This document shows, piece after piece, positions 36,516-45,338 of a stretch of 64,000 nucleotides of DNA. This DNA comes from Acinetobacter sp. ANC 7912 (lineage in GTDB: Bacteria > Pseudomonadota > Gammaproteobacteria > Pseudomonadales > Moraxellaceae), in assembly GCF_039862785.1 (NCBI RefSeq), contig NZ_CP156795.1, positions 682,001 to 746,000 of the forward strand. The letters run 5' to 3'. The position numbers and the translations under genes were made by a program. Below the pieces are notes generated by a model that had not been told where the DNA came from, did not search any database, and saw only the letters and a list, made by a program, of their open reading frames with translations. The stretch's first letter is position 1. Each line of letters opens with the position of its first letter.

Positions 36516-36847
36516 TCCGCATTGATGAAATCTGGTTGTCTACTCAGCCCATGGACATGCGTGCAGGTATGGATACGACCATGGCTCAGGTGGTGAGAGC
36601 CTTTGGCTACATCAAACCGCATTGTGCTTACCTGTTCTGTAATAAACGTGGCCATCGCATGAAAGTGCTGGTACATGATGGACTGGGCATCTGGCTGTGT
36701 GCCCGGCGGCTGGAACAGGGAAAATTCCACTGGGCGCAGGTTCACCAGGGTGAAAGCATGGCGATCAGTCCGGAACAGTTACAGGCACTGATCCAGGGTT
36801 TACCTTGGCAGCGCATTGGACGACAGCAGGTGGTGACGATGCTCTAA
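36512..36847 (+). CDS. tnpB: IS66 accessory protein TnpB
   Basis: A 111-residue IS66 Orf2-type protein, required for transposition with unclear function. It shows IDEIWLSTQPMDMRAGMDT, AYLFCNKRGHRMKVLVHDG, GIWLCARRLEQGKFHWA and a C-terminal LQALIQGLPWQRIG, all standard. ATG 36512 overlaps the tnpA stop, indicating coupling; an upstream in-frame extension from 36458 is not needed. Confidence 0.93.
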   Translation: MIRIDEIWLSTQPMDMRAGMDTTMAQVVRAFGYIKPHCAYLFCNKRGHRMKVLVHDGLGIWLCARRLEQGKFHWAQVHQGESMAISPEQLQALIQGLPWQRIGRQQVVTML

Positions 36848-36921
36848 ACTAGGTTGGTCCATTCTGCTATTCTCCAAACGTTCTATTTCATTCTTCTCAT
36901 GACCTCAGGCATACTGCGGTC

Positions 36922-38526
36922 ATGAATACGCTGTCTGACTTAAGCCAACTGACCCATGAACAACTGCTGGAATTCACCAGGCAGTTGGCGCTGCAGCATC
37001 AGTCTCTGGCACAATCAAATCAAGAATTAGAAAAATCAAACCAGCAATTGGATGCCAAAGTTCAACATCTTTCTATTCTCACTCAAAAATACGAGCATGA
37101 ACTGGCGCTGTTTAAACGGCATAAGTTCACCCAGAAGAATGAACACTTAACGACCAAACAAATCCACCTGTGGGACGAAGCGGTTGAAGAAGATATTGCC
37201 GCGGTTGATCTAGAACTGGAACGGCTAAATGCAGACAAAACCGATGCAGCGACACAGAAAGCCAAAACCAATAAACCTAAACGTCGACCACTGCCAGATC
37301 ATCTACACACCATCCGTATTGAGCATGAACCTGCATCAACCCAATGCGCTTGTGGCTGCCAGTTACGTCGTATCGGCGAAGATGTCAGTGAAAAACTGCA
37401 TTTCAGACCGGCACAGTTCTATAAGGAACAGCATGTGCGTGGTAAATGGGTCTGTGATCAGTGTGACACCCTGACTCAGCAAGCGATGCCCGCCTATGTG
37501 ATTGATAAAGGCATTGCTTCACCTGAACTGCTCAGCCATGTGCTGGTATCGAAGTATGCCGATCATTTACCGCTGTACCGTCAACGTCTGATCTATCAGC
37601 GGGCGGGAATCGAGCTTTCTAGATCAACGTTATCTGACTGGATAGGTCGCTGCGGTGTAGAACTGGAACCTCTGGCCAATGCCTTAAAAGAGGTGGTACT
37701 ACAACAGCAGGTGCTGCATGCAGATGAAACACCGGTCACCATCATGCGGATGGGTGAGAATGATAAAAAACCGAAGAAAGGTTATGTCTGGGCCTATGCC
37801 ACTACACAGTACAATCCAGTTCAGGCGGTGATCTATGACTTTCAGGATAGTCGTTCAGGCCAGCATGCTGCAGAGTTCTTGAAAGGCTGGCAGGGTTATC
37901 TAGCCTGTGATGATTACAGTGGTTATAAAGCACGCTTTAAATCAGGCCAGGTCATTGAGGTGGGCTGCATGGCCCATGCACGTCGTAAATTCCATGAACT
38001 GCATGTAACTGGGAAAAGTCAGGTCGCTGAACAGGCATTAGTGCTGATTCAGAAACTGTATGCGATAGAAGCAGAGCTCAGGAAAAAGACCGATGGTACA
38101 GCGGAAGACCGCCGCGAATACCGACAACAGCATAGTCAACCAGTGATGCAACAACTATATGGATGGCTCAACCAACATCATCTGACGGTGCCATCGAGTT
38201 CTCCCACCGCCAAGGCGATCAATTACACTCTGAAGCGTTGGCCAGCCTTAAGCCGCTATTTGGATGATGGCAATCTACCGATTTGCAATAATTGGGTAGA
38301 GAATCAAATGCGACCTTGGGCCTTAGGGCGCAAGAACTGGCTGTTTGCTGGCTCGCTGCGCAGTGGACAGCGAGCGGCAAATATCATGACGTTAATCCAG
38401 TCAGCAAAGCTGAATGGCTTGGATCCGTATGCCTATTTAAGTGATGTGCTGAAAAGGCTGCCGACACATAAAGTGACCCAGATTGAAGAGTTACTGCCAC
38501 ACTGCTGGAAACCTAAATCGAATTAA
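36922..38526 (+). CDS. tnpC: IS66-family transposase TnpC
   Basis: The 534-residue DDE transposase. An N-terminal coiled coil (about 20-65) is followed by a zinc-finger-like region (CACGCQLRRIG and WVCDQCDTL), the catalytic core with LHADETPVTIM (first Asp), YLACDDYSGYKARF (second Asp), the GCMAHARRKFHEL motif, and the catalytic Glu in NNWVENQMRPWALGRKNWLFAGS. The C-terminal IS66 domain LIQSAKLNGLDPYAYLSDVL is intact. Full length. Confidence 0.95.
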   Translation: MNTLSDLSQLTHEQLLEFTRQLALQHQSLAQSNQELEKSNQQLDAKVQHLSILTQKYEHELALFKRHKFTQKNEHLTTKQIHLWDEAVEEDIAAVDLELERLNADKTDAATQKAKTNKPKRRPLPDHLHTIRIEHEPASTQCACGCQLRRIGEDVSEKLHFRPAQFYKEQHVRGKWVCDQCDTLTQQAMPAYVIDKGIASPELLSHVLVSKYADHLPLYRQRLIYQRAGIELSRSTLSDWIGRCGVELEPLANALKEVVLQQQVLHADETPVTIMRMGENDKKPKKGYVWAYATTQYNPVQAVIYDFQDSRSGQHAAEFLKGWQGYLACDDYSGYKARFKSGQVIEVGCMAHARRKFHELHVTGKSQVAEQALVLIQKLYAIEAELRKKTDGTAEDRREYRQQHSQPVMQQLYGWLNQHHLTVPSSSPTAKAINYTLKRWPALSRYLDDGNLPICNNWVENQMRPWALGRKNWLFAGSLRSGQRAANIMTLIQSAKLNGLDPYAYLSDVLKRLPTHKVTQIEELLPHCWKPKSN

Positions 38527-38621
38527 AAATTGGTATGGGATTCAGCGGACGCTTACTTATTTATTTCTGAATAACTTTTTTAAAAATATCAACAAGATCT
38601 TTTATTGACATCCTCTCCGAC

Positions 38622-39679
38622 CTAAAGGACGGAGATTCCTCCTGCGAGACGCCCATGTCCGAGCGCAAGAATATTCAGTGCTGAGTTTATATCTCTATCG
38701 TGGAATGTACCGCACTCCACACACTGCCATTCTCTTATTCCAAGTCCTGCTCTACCTTTCAGACTACTGGAGCGTGAGCCGCAGCACGAGCAAGTTTGGG
38801 TGGTATAGGCTTCATTGACTTCTTCATACCATACCCCTGCGTTCTCGCATTTATACTTGAGCATGGTTCTTAAGGTCGTCCAACCTGCATCGAGTACAGA
38901 CTTAGCTAATTTTGTCTGTGCCAATGCTTTGGCATTCACATTACCAACGAAGATGGCTGCATGTTCATTCACCAGTTTATGACTGAATTGATGCAGCATA
39001 TTTTGACGTAGATTTTTGATCTTGGCATGAATCGCTTTGACACGTTTTTTATTTCTTGCTCTTTGAGCAATACCAAGTTTTTGTTCATATTGACGATAGA
39101 TTTTAGGCGCTTTGAACTTTACACCATCTGAGCAAGTCGCAAGGTCTTTGAGTCCTAGATCAATGCCAATTGAGGTTTTAGCGGTGGTTTTCTCTGTTTT
39201 AATTGAATCAACCACAAGACATACATACCAACGCCCTCGGCTATCCTCGACAAACGAGCCTGTTTTAACATTGTATTTACTTAGTCCGTAACTGTCCCAT
39301 AGCTTGAATTGATGCTTGCCGTATTGGACATACCCATCGGCATATTTCACCGCCACTTTTTTAAATGGAATCCAACCGAGAGAACGTCTAGCATTTTTTT
39401 GTTACTGACACGCCATTTTAGCTTGGCTTTTTTAAATTGCTTTCTTCGAGTAACTAATTCTTCCGCAACTGCCTGTATGGTTTGGCTGTGCAAATTGCAC
39501 TCTTTTGATGTACCTTTCGTGTATTTAGCAATATCGTAAGCTGAAAAGAATTGTTGTTTTCTTTGCAAGTGTTTAAAACACAAATCATTGACATAGTTCC
39601 AGACAAAATTAACTTCAGATGCCAATTGGTCTAGCACCTTGCAATGTTTGTCTTTTATGCGTAATTTAAGTGTCTTCAT
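38622..39679 (-). pseudogene. tnpB: TnpB RNA-guided nuclease, frameshifted (copy 2)
   Basis: Same two-frame structure as copy 1: N-terminal part from ATG 39679, C-terminal part ending at the TAG at 38622, with the shift at the seven-A coding-strand run (39394-39400). RuvC-I, RuvC-III and the zinc finger are present, and the usual RuvC-II Glu is replaced by Gly in VGNVN. TnpB proteins are RNA-guided nucleases that help keep the element. The 3' coding end overlaps the end-proximal hairpin, consistent with a guide RNA taken from the element end. Confidence 0.85.
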
Positions 39680-39699
39680 CACTAAAATATATTTGGTCT

Positions 39700-40113
39700 A
39701 TGGATAATAGTCAAGAGATTAGAACAGGTCGTCACTGTGTTTTTAATATGCACGTTCATTTAGTCTTTGTGGCTAAATATCGTAGAGATGTTTTTACCAA
39801 AGCTATGCTCGAAACTATGAATGAAGTATTCAAGCGCATTTGCTTAGACTTTGAAGCTAAGTTGGTAGAATTTGATGGTGAGCATGATCATGTTCATTTA
39901 CTTGTGAACTATCCACCAAAAGTAGCTATTTCTAGCTTGGTTAACAGCCTAAAAGGTGCATCTAGTCGTATTTTAAGAACTAAACACCCTGAAATTAAAA
40001 ACAAATTATGGGGGAATGCTTTGTGGTCGCCTAGTTATTTCGCTGCATCGTGTGGAGGTGCTCCCATTGGGATTATTAAACAATATATCCAACAACAGCA
40101 AACACCGCATTAG
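39700..40113 (+). CDS. tnpA: IS200/IS605 TnpA, Y1 HUH transposase (copy 2)
   Basis: A 137-residue HUH transposase identical to the copy 1 protein: EHDHVHLLV metal-binding motif and the catalytic Tyr in IIKQYIQQQ. With intact tnpA and both subterminal hairpins, this copy should be able to move if tnpA is expressed. It diverges from tnpB with 20 bases between starts. Confidence 0.93.
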   Translation: MDNSQEIRTGRHCVFNMHVHLVFVAKYRRDVFTKAMLETMNEVFKRICLDFEAKLVEFDGEHDHVHLLVNYPPKVAISSLVNSLKGASSRILRTKHPEIKNKLWGNALWSPSYFAASCGGAPIGIIKQYIQQQQTPH

Positions 40114-40204
40114 CAATCCTAGCTAATCCCCACAAGGGGGACTAGCGGATTGCAGCCTTATATCCCCGCCCTGAAGGGCGAGGTTTTACGGCTAAAGGGA
40201 TAAA

Positions 40205-40478
40205 TCATCAAGTAAACGATGGCGAGTGCCATTTTTAAATTATTAGTTTTGGTTCTTAAATGTCTTCTTCTACAAAACTATTCTAGCTTTAGTTGATAGT
40301 CGAGGTCGAGAATGCGAGTCTTATTCTTTTTTAGGTGAGGTAATTTGCTCTCAGAATGGATCACCTTGAACAGCTGGATCATTAGCCAATTGTATTTGCT
40401 TGTTTTGTTAGCAAGCTATCTTGTACTGTGCTTGCCAAGAGTTGCTAGGTTGCAGATTGAAGTTTAAGCGGTAAATAT
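40205..40478. other. Gene-free gap between IS200/IS605 copy 2 and the hemJ terminator
   Basis: No ORF with recognisable homology. A small terminator-like hairpin ATGGC, GAGT, GCCAT followed by five Ts (40219-40236) faces the plus strand and may be the original terminator of kbp, now separated from it by two insertions. The remainder shows nothing I can name. Confidence 0.4.
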
Positions 40479-40510
40479 AAAAAAATCCCCAATCAGTCGG
40501 GGATTTTTTT
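40479..40510. terminator. hemJ terminator
   Basis: AAAAAAATCCCC and GGGGATTTTTTT form a 12-pair stem around an 8-base loop. Symmetric A and T runs allow termination in both directions; on the minus strand it ends the fabB-hemJ transcript. Confidence 0.9.
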
Positions 40511-40526
40511 ATTTTTGCTATCTGAA

Positions 40527-40979
40527 TTAGAAGGTAGGTTTCACCACTACCAGAATCACCACAGCAAACAAAATTAAAGTTGGCATTTCATTAAAGAAGC
40601 GCCAGAACTTGTGTGACTTGTAATGCGCATTCTCAATCAGCTTTTTGCGGTAATAACCGCATACCAAGTGATAAATCACTAATAAACCGACCAGACCGAC
40701 TTTCAGGTAGAACCATAAGGCTTCATGATAGTGACGCGTTGCATCACCCCAATCCACTAGAAAGTGTGCTGTAATCAGTGTTGCGACCATTGCTGGCCAC
40801 ATGATACCGCGATACAGCTTGCGTTCCATGACCTGGAAGCGTTCATGACTGACCGTATCTTCACTCATGGCATGGTAAACATACAGCCGTGGCAGGTAAA
40901 ACAACGCAGCAAACCAGCAGACCACGGCAATAATATGTAATGCTTTTACCCAAAGGAAAGCATCAGAAGGAGCATCCAT
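40527..40979 (-). CDS. hemJ: Protoporphyrinogen IX oxidase HemJ
   Basis: Membrane enzyme for the penultimate step of haem synthesis. The 150-residue protein has four or five hydrophobic helices with the conserved His in LWVKALHIIAVVCWFAALFY, MERKLYRGIMWPAM, and the conserved Lys in LWFYLKVGLVGLLVIYHL. HemJ is known from Acinetobacter and cyanobacteria and replaces HemG and HemY. The frame begins at a TTG at 40982, but ATG 40979 with AGGGTGA upstream is better. It follows fabB by 23 bases, so the two are probably co-transcribed. Confidence 0.92.
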   Translation of the reverse strand: MDAPSDAFLWVKALHIIAVVCWFAALFYLPRLYVYHAMSEDTVSHERFQVMERKLYRGIMWPAMVATLITAHFLVDWGDATRHYHEALWFYLKVGLVGLLVIYHLVCGYYRKKLIENAHYKSHKFWRFFNEMPTLILFAVVILVVVKPTF

Positions 40980-41002
40980 CAAGTCACCCTAAAATGGGCG
41001 GC

Positions 41003-42232
41003 TTAGCCTTCCCATTTTTTGAAAACGAGACAAGCATTTACGCCGCCAAAACCGAAACTGTTACTCATCACAGTATTCAATTTTGCGTCACGTTTTTCAA
41101 GCACGATATCAAATGGTTTTGCACCTTCGTCCAGCTCAGTCACGTTGATGTTTGGTGCAATAAAGTCATTATGCATCATCAGAATCGAGTAGATCGCTTC
41201 CTGAACACCGGCAGCACCTAGGCTGTGACCAGTCATAGACTTGGTTGAGCTCAGTGGAGGTACTTTGCCTTCACCAAAAGCACGTTCCATCGCTTTTAGT
41301 TCGGTAACGTCACCAGCAGGAGTAGAAGTCCCATGAGTATTCACATAATCAATCGATTCAACACCGTGCTGTTTAGCTTCGTCCAGTGCCATCAGGATAC
41401 AGCGTGTTGCACCTTCACCACTTGGCGCAACCATGTCAGCGCCGTCAGAGTTCGCTGCATAAGCCACGATTTCAGCCAGAATGTTAGCACCACGTGCTTG
41501 TGCGTGTTCCAGTGATTCCAGTACCACGAAACCACCACCGCCAGCAATCACGAAACCATCACGATCCGCAGAGTATGGGCGAGATGCAGATTCTGGGGTG
41601 TCGTTGAATTTAGAACATAGTGCACCCATCGCATCAAACAGCAGACTTTGCGACCAGTGATCTTCTTCACCACCGCCAGCCAGCATCAGGTCCTGTTTAC
41701 CCAATTGGATCAGGTTGTAGGCATAACCAATGGCATCAGCAGATGTTGCACAAGCGCTAGTAATCGAATGCGCGATCCCTTGTAGTTTCAGTGCTACGCC
41801 GACGTTGGCGGTAATCGTGTTTGACATATTACGTGGCACGAAGAATGGGCCGATTTTACGCGCGCCTTTTTCTTCCAGTAGTTTGATCATTTCTGCAACA
41901 GAAGCAGTTGAGTTACCACCTGAACCACCAGTAATACCGTAACGTGGATTACCTGCCAGATCTTCAGGTTTCAGGCCTGCATGTTCAACTGCAGCGATCG
42001 CTGAGTTATAGGCATACATTGCACATACGCCCATAAAGCGTTTCAGGCGACGGTCGATATTGTCAAAATCTTGTTCAGCAGCGGCGCTGACATGACTCTT
42101 AAAGTTCATCTCAGCATAGACTGGATTTAAACGTGTGCCTGAAATCCCGTTTTGTAAAGAATGAGTTACATCTTCCAATGTATTTCCGATGCATGAGTTG
42201 ATACCCATACCAGTGATGACAACACGTTTCAT
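41003..42232 (-). CDS. fabB: 3-oxoacyl-ACP synthase I FabB
   Basis: Condensing enzyme needed for elongation in unsaturated fatty-acid synthesis. The 409-residue protein aligns throughout with KAS I: KRVVITGMGINSCIGN start, the active-site Cys in SITSACATSADAIG, the catalytic His in NTHGTSTPAGDV, MTGHSLGAAGVQEAIYS with the second His, and NSFGFGGVNACLVF. GGGEEDHW and DAMGALCSKFNDTPE favour FabB over FabF. AAGGAT precedes ATG 42232. It is separate from fabDG-acpP. Confidence 0.95.
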   Translation of the reverse strand: MKRVVITGMGINSCIGNTLEDVTHSLQNGISGTRLNPVYAEMNFKSHVSAAAEQDFDNIDRRLKRFMGVCAMYAYNSAIAAVEHAGLKPEDLAGNPRYGITGGSGGNSTASVAEMIKLLEEKGARKIGPFFVPRNMSNTITANVGVALKLQGIAHSITSACATSADAIGYAYNLIQLGKQDLMLAGGGEEDHWSQSLLFDAMGALCSKFNDTPESASRPYSADRDGFVIAGGGGFVVLESLEHAQARGANILAEIVAYAANSDGADMVAPSGEGATRCILMALDEAKQHGVESIDYVNTHGTSTPAGDVTELKAMERAFGEGKVPPLSSTKSMTGHSLGAAGVQEAIYSILMMHNDFIAPNINVTELDEGAKPFDIVLEKRDAKLNTVMSNSFGFGGVNACLVFKKWEG

Positions 42233-42509
42233 CTACAGATCCTTATAGTTCATGTCTATGGTCAGGGGAGATATCTACCATTTTGATACCATGATAAATA
42301 TGAGGCTGACCCAATGTTCACAATGACCAACATCATAACAGAAAGAATTTTGAAATCTTATGGCAAATGTTATGCCGAGTAAGCTGCACAGAACGAATGT
42401 GAATCATCAACAGATGAATTACTAAATGAAACACAATAAGGTTGAGATAAATGCCGGCAGCACCTAGTATTTTATACAAAATACAAGCACGTGCATGCTG
42501 AGGTAAGGA

Positions 42510-44024
42510 ATGGCAAATACCAATAATAAACAATCAAATGGCTTCATCTCTGGTGCTTTTGGAGTGGCGAAAAAGTTCAGTACAACCGGATTAGAGTTGC
42601 TCAACCATGTTGCGCCGGATTCTGTTTCCAAGGTGACGCAGTCTTTTAACGTCGATAGGGTGATTGAAGGTGCAGCACGCAGCAAGAGCCCATTTGAATC
42701 AAAAAAATACGATGATCCGCAAGACATGTTGCGTGAACATTTACCGAATATCTCGCGTCAGATTTTTGGACGTCATTTTAATACAGTCAATAATGTTGCC
42801 CATTTCGTTTCTCCAAAGTTAGGAACACGAATTTCTGACTATTTCTTTGAGCATTTAAATCAGTTCACTAATGATATTAGTTCCGTAGATGCTGTTCTAG
42901 AAGAAGCAGGGGTACGTGATCTAGAAGAACTGACTCAGGATGTGGAACGTTCTAAACGCATTTCCCAGGCATTCGGTGAACAGAATAAATGGATTGCGGC
43001 AGTACAGGGAGCGCTGTCAGGTGCTACGGGTGTCATCGGAACAGCAATTGATATTCCTGCGTCTTTAGTTTTGGCATTACGTACCATTTATCAAGTCGGC
43101 CGTTCTTATGGTTTTGATCTGACCAAGCAGGAAGATCAGGACATCGTGCAGCATATCTTCCGCCAGATTGATCTGAGCCTGATTGCAGAAAAGCAAACGA
43201 TATTAATGGCATTAAAAGCATTTACGTCGACTTTAAAAACACATGACATTTCTCAGCTACAAATGATGCTGGGGTCAAGCAATGATACCGAGCTGCTGCG
43301 CAAGTTTATGAACAATGCCGATGGCCAGCCAAAATGGGAATGGATGAATCATGTGCCGAAAGTGTCTTTGCTGGATCAACTGAGCAAACTGGCTCCATTG
43401 GCTGGAGCAGGGGTGGGGGCTGTCTATAGTCGCCGTTTCGTAGATGATGTTAATCAGAAAGCCCAAGATGTGTTCTCTAATGCTCGTCAATATCTGTTGC
43501 AGCATAAAGGAAGTACAGCATCTGTATTAGAAGCTTATGAAAAATCCAAAGAGTTGCTAAAACAGGCTGCACCTAAACTGCTGGAAAATATCGCTAAGGT
43601 TGATAGTCATGTGGGTGAAGAGCCAATTCTGGAAAAAGAAATTCCGATCGAAGGCAATGACAAGATCACCCAAGTGAAAATTGTGAAAAAGACCGACAAG
43701 AAAGTTGATGAGGAAGAAAAAGACGAAGAGGTCAGTGAAAAGCTGAGTACTTTGGCTGACAAGCTGGTCACACCGACTGCAGAAAAGCATGTTCAACAAC
43801 CAGCATTAAGTGAGCCTGCGCCGGAGGATATCGAAGATACTTTGGCAGAAGCTGAATTAAAAGGAGATGTGACTGATGAAGCGGAGGTTACTTCAGCTGC
43901 TCCGAAAAATACGTCATTTGAAGCACAAACTGAAGCGGTAGAAACTGCTTCGCAAAAGCCTAAAAAAGCTGCTGCGAAAGCCAAAACCAAAGATGTTACA
44001 AAAGGTACGGATCAGCCTGAATAA
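42510..44024 (+). CDS. EcsC-family protein with Lys/Ala/Glu-rich tail
   Basis: A 504-residue protein. The middle part (about residues 150-330) matches the EcsC family, with NKWIAAVQGALSGATGVIGT followed by DIPASLVLALRTIYQVGRSYGFDL. EcsC proteins are of unknown biochemical role, sometimes linked to membrane or secretion processes. From about residue 380 the chain is highly charged and low-complexity (KKTDKKVDEEEKDEEVSEK, then an Ala/Lys-rich end), probably disordered. GAGGTAAGGA gives a good ribosome site. It stands alone between fabB and the str operon. Confidence 0.75.
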   Translation: MANTNNKQSNGFISGAFGVAKKFSTTGLELLNHVAPDSVSKVTQSFNVDRVIEGAARSKSPFESKKYDDPQDMLREHLPNISRQIFGRHFNTVNNVAHFVSPKLGTRISDYFFEHLNQFTNDISSVDAVLEEAGVRDLEELTQDVERSKRISQAFGEQNKWIAAVQGALSGATGVIGTAIDIPASLVLALRTIYQVGRSYGFDLTKQEDQDIVQHIFRQIDLSLIAEKQTILMALKAFTSTLKTHDISQLQMMLGSSNDTELLRKFMNNADGQPKWEWMNHVPKVSLLDQLSKLAPLAGAGVGAVYSRRFVDDVNQKAQDVFSNARQYLLQHKGSTASVLEAYEKSKELLKQAAPKLLENIAKVDSHVGEEPILEKEIPIEGNDKITQVKIVKKTDKKVDEEEKDEEVSEKLSTLADKLVTPTAEKHVQQPALSEPAPEDIEDTLAEAELKGDVTDEAEVTSAAPKNTSFEAQTEAVETASQKPKKAAAKAKTKDVTKGTDQPE

Positions 44025-44095
44025 AACAGTAAAAATATGAAAGTTCTAGGCAATTGTAAGTAACAAAGGATGGGGATTTGCGTCAGCTGATCATA

Positions 44096-44124
44096 TTGAC
44101 CAATTTTGCATCTTGACTTACAAT
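44096..44124 (+). promoter_or_regulatory. Sigma-70 promoter of the str operon
   Basis: TTGACC (44096-44101), a 17-base spacer and TACAAT (44119-44124). Transcription should start near 44131. A second TTGACT lies within the spacer but has no matching -10. Confidence 0.7.
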
Positions 44125-44130
44125 TGCATG

Positions 44131-44162
44131 CCCTCAAAAAGTAGTAGTTTTTGGGGCTTTTT
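44131..44162 (+). promoter_or_regulatory. Terminator-like hairpin at the 5' end of the str-operon leader
   Basis: CCTCAAAAA (44132-44140) and TTTTTGGGG (44148-44156) form a stem (one G-U pair) around GTAGTAG, followed by CTTTTTATT. With the predicted start near 44131 the hairpin sits at the extreme 5' end of the rpsL message. It may be an attenuator or a 5'-stabilising stem. Confidence 0.6.
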
Positions 44163-44182
44163 ATTAACGGGAGAATTGCCAA

Positions 44183-44557
44183 ATGGCAACAACAAATCAG
44201 TTGATCCGTAAGGGTCGTACGACTTTAGTTGAAAAATCTAAAGTTCCTGCGTTGAAGGCTTGTCCACAACGTCGTGGTGTTTGTACACGTGTTTACACAA
44301 CTACACCTAAAAAACCTAACTCAGCAATGCGTAAAGTTTGCCGTGTACGCTTAACTTCAGGTTTCGAAGTTTCTAGCTACATCGGTGGTGAAGGCCACAA
44401 CCTGCAAGAGCACAGTGTTGTGCTGATCCGTGGTGGTCGTGTTAAAGACTTACCAGGTGTACGTTACCATACCGTTCGTGGTTCTTTAGACTGTGCTGGG
44501 GTGAAAGACCGTAACCAAGCACGTTCTAAATACGGTGCTAAACGTCCTAAGAAATAA
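44183..44557 (+). CDS. rpsL: 30S ribosomal protein S12
   Basis: A 124-residue decoding-centre protein and first gene of the str operon. [19 protein letters not shown] and [21 protein letters not shown] contain the two lysines at which streptomycin-resistance mutations usually occur; both are wild type here. GGGAG precedes ATG 44183. The stop codon is embedded in a small hairpin (see findings). rpsG follows after 179 bases. Confidence 0.98.
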   Translation: MATTNQLIRKGRTTLVEKSKVPALKACPQRRGVCTRVYTTTPKKPNSAMRKVCRVRLTSGFEVSSYIGGEGHNLQEHSVVLIRGGRVKDLPGVRYHTVRGSLDCAGVKDRNQARSKYGAKRPKK

Positions 44558-44570
44558 TCTTTCGAGATTA
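44555..44570 (+). promoter_or_regulatory. Small hairpin spanning the rpsL stop codon
   Basis: TAATCT, TTCG, AGATTA: a 6-pair stem with a UUCG tetraloop beginning at the rpsL TAA. A very similar hairpin, GTAATC, TTTC, GATTAC, spans the fusA stop at 47471-47486. No T-run follows either. Confidence 0.55.
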
Positions 44571-44736
44571 AGCTCTTAGTTCGCTAGAACTGCAATCCTT
44601 TATCGTCTCGCTTGTCTGATTTCTGCATTTAATTTTGTGAAATTCAAGCGACGTGTAGTAAGGCCAGCGAATGCACATGACACTTTGTGCTACTGCTGGA
44701 TTAACCTGAAGTGTCATATTTATAGGTAGTTTTAAA

Positions 44737-45207
44737 ATGCCAAGACGTCGCGTAGTCGCTGCTCGTGAAATCCTTCCGGATCCTAAGTTCAGCAGCCAAA
44801 CAATCGCTAAATTCATGAACCACGTAATGCAAGATGGTAAAAAATCTATTGCTGAAAGTATCGTTTACGGTGCTTTAGACCGCGTTCAAGAAAAATCTAA
44901 AGTAGATCCAGTTGAATTTTTTGAAGCTACGCTTGAAAAAGTTCGTCCTATGGTCGAAGTAAAAGCACGCCGTGTTGGTGGTGCTACATACCAAGTACCT
45001 ATGGAAGTGCGCCCATCCCGTCGTACTGCCCTAGCTATGCGTTGGTTAGTAGAAGCTGCTGCTAAGCGTTCTGAAAAAACTATGGCTTTACGTCTTGCTG
45101 GCGAGTTGCTTGATGCAGCTGAAGGTAAAGGCGCAGCGGTCAAAAAACGTGAAGATGTGCACCGTATGGCTGAAGCCAACAAAGCCTTCTCTCACTACCG
45201 TTTCTAA
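44737..45207 (+). CDS. rpsG: 30S ribosomal protein S7
   Basis: A 156-residue primary 16S rRNA-binding protein of the 30S head. It has [53 protein letters not shown] and [13 protein letters not shown]. In E. coli S7 represses the operon by binding the rpsL-rpsG spacer; the 179-base spacer here is long enough for such a site, but I could not define one. No strong purine-rich ribosome site precedes the start. Confidence 0.98.
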   Translation: MPRRRVVAAREILPDPKFSSQTIAKFMNHVMQDGKKSIAESIVYGALDRVQEKSKVDPVEFFEATLEKVRPMVEVKARRVGGATYQVPMEVRPSRRTALAMRWLVEAAAKRSEKTMALRLAGELLDAAEGKGAAVKKREDVHRMAEANKAFSHYRF

Positions 45208-45269
45208 GCGGTTAAAACAGCCCCTATTCAGGAGGGTGATGAGTCAGTTGTTGCTGATCAGTCATCGAA

Positions 45270-45300
45270 ACGCTTTAAGCTGCTTGTCAGCTTAAAGCGT
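45270..45300 (+). promoter_or_regulatory. Long perfect hairpin between rpsG and fusA
   Basis: ACGCTTTAAGCTG (45270-45282) and CAGCTTAAAGCGT (45288-45300) pair perfectly over 13 bases around CTTGT. It is followed by CCTGTTTTAAAC, not a clear T-run, so it is more likely an mRNA processing or stability element, or a weak attenuator, than a full terminator. Confidence 0.7.
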
Positions 45301-45338
45301 CCTGTTTTAAACAACAAAATTTAGGAATGCTAGAAATC

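Larger units (their letters stand above)
36047..38556 (+). mobile_element. IS66-family insertion sequence
   Basis: A 2510-base element with imperfect terminal inverted repeats (GTAAGCATCCGGCTAA at the left, GTAAGCGTCCGCTGAA inward from the right) and an exact 8-base target duplication TTATTTAT (36039-36046 and 38557-38564). It carries the three-gene tnpA-tnpB-tnpC set of the family; tnpA has a frameshift. It is 48 bases from IS200/IS605 copy 2. Confidence 0.95.
38605..40204 (-). mobile_element. IS200/IS605-family element, copy 2 (uninterrupted)
   Basis: A 1600-base element, the same length as copy 1 after the IS4-family insertion is removed, with identical encoded proteins. In the tnpB direction it starts TTTATCCCTTTAGCC and ends GATGTCAA. 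The tnpA-side subterminal hairpin CGCCC, TGAA, GGGCG (40167-40180) is intact here. Both copies have the same orientation, 11.2 kb apart. Confidence 0.95.

Noticed and set aside
27371..40204. Composite transposon formed by the two IS200/IS605 copies
   Set aside because: The content is core housekeeping DNA, the elements lack terminal inverted repeats, and the family is not known for typical composite transposition of 11 kb. Two independent insertions fit better.
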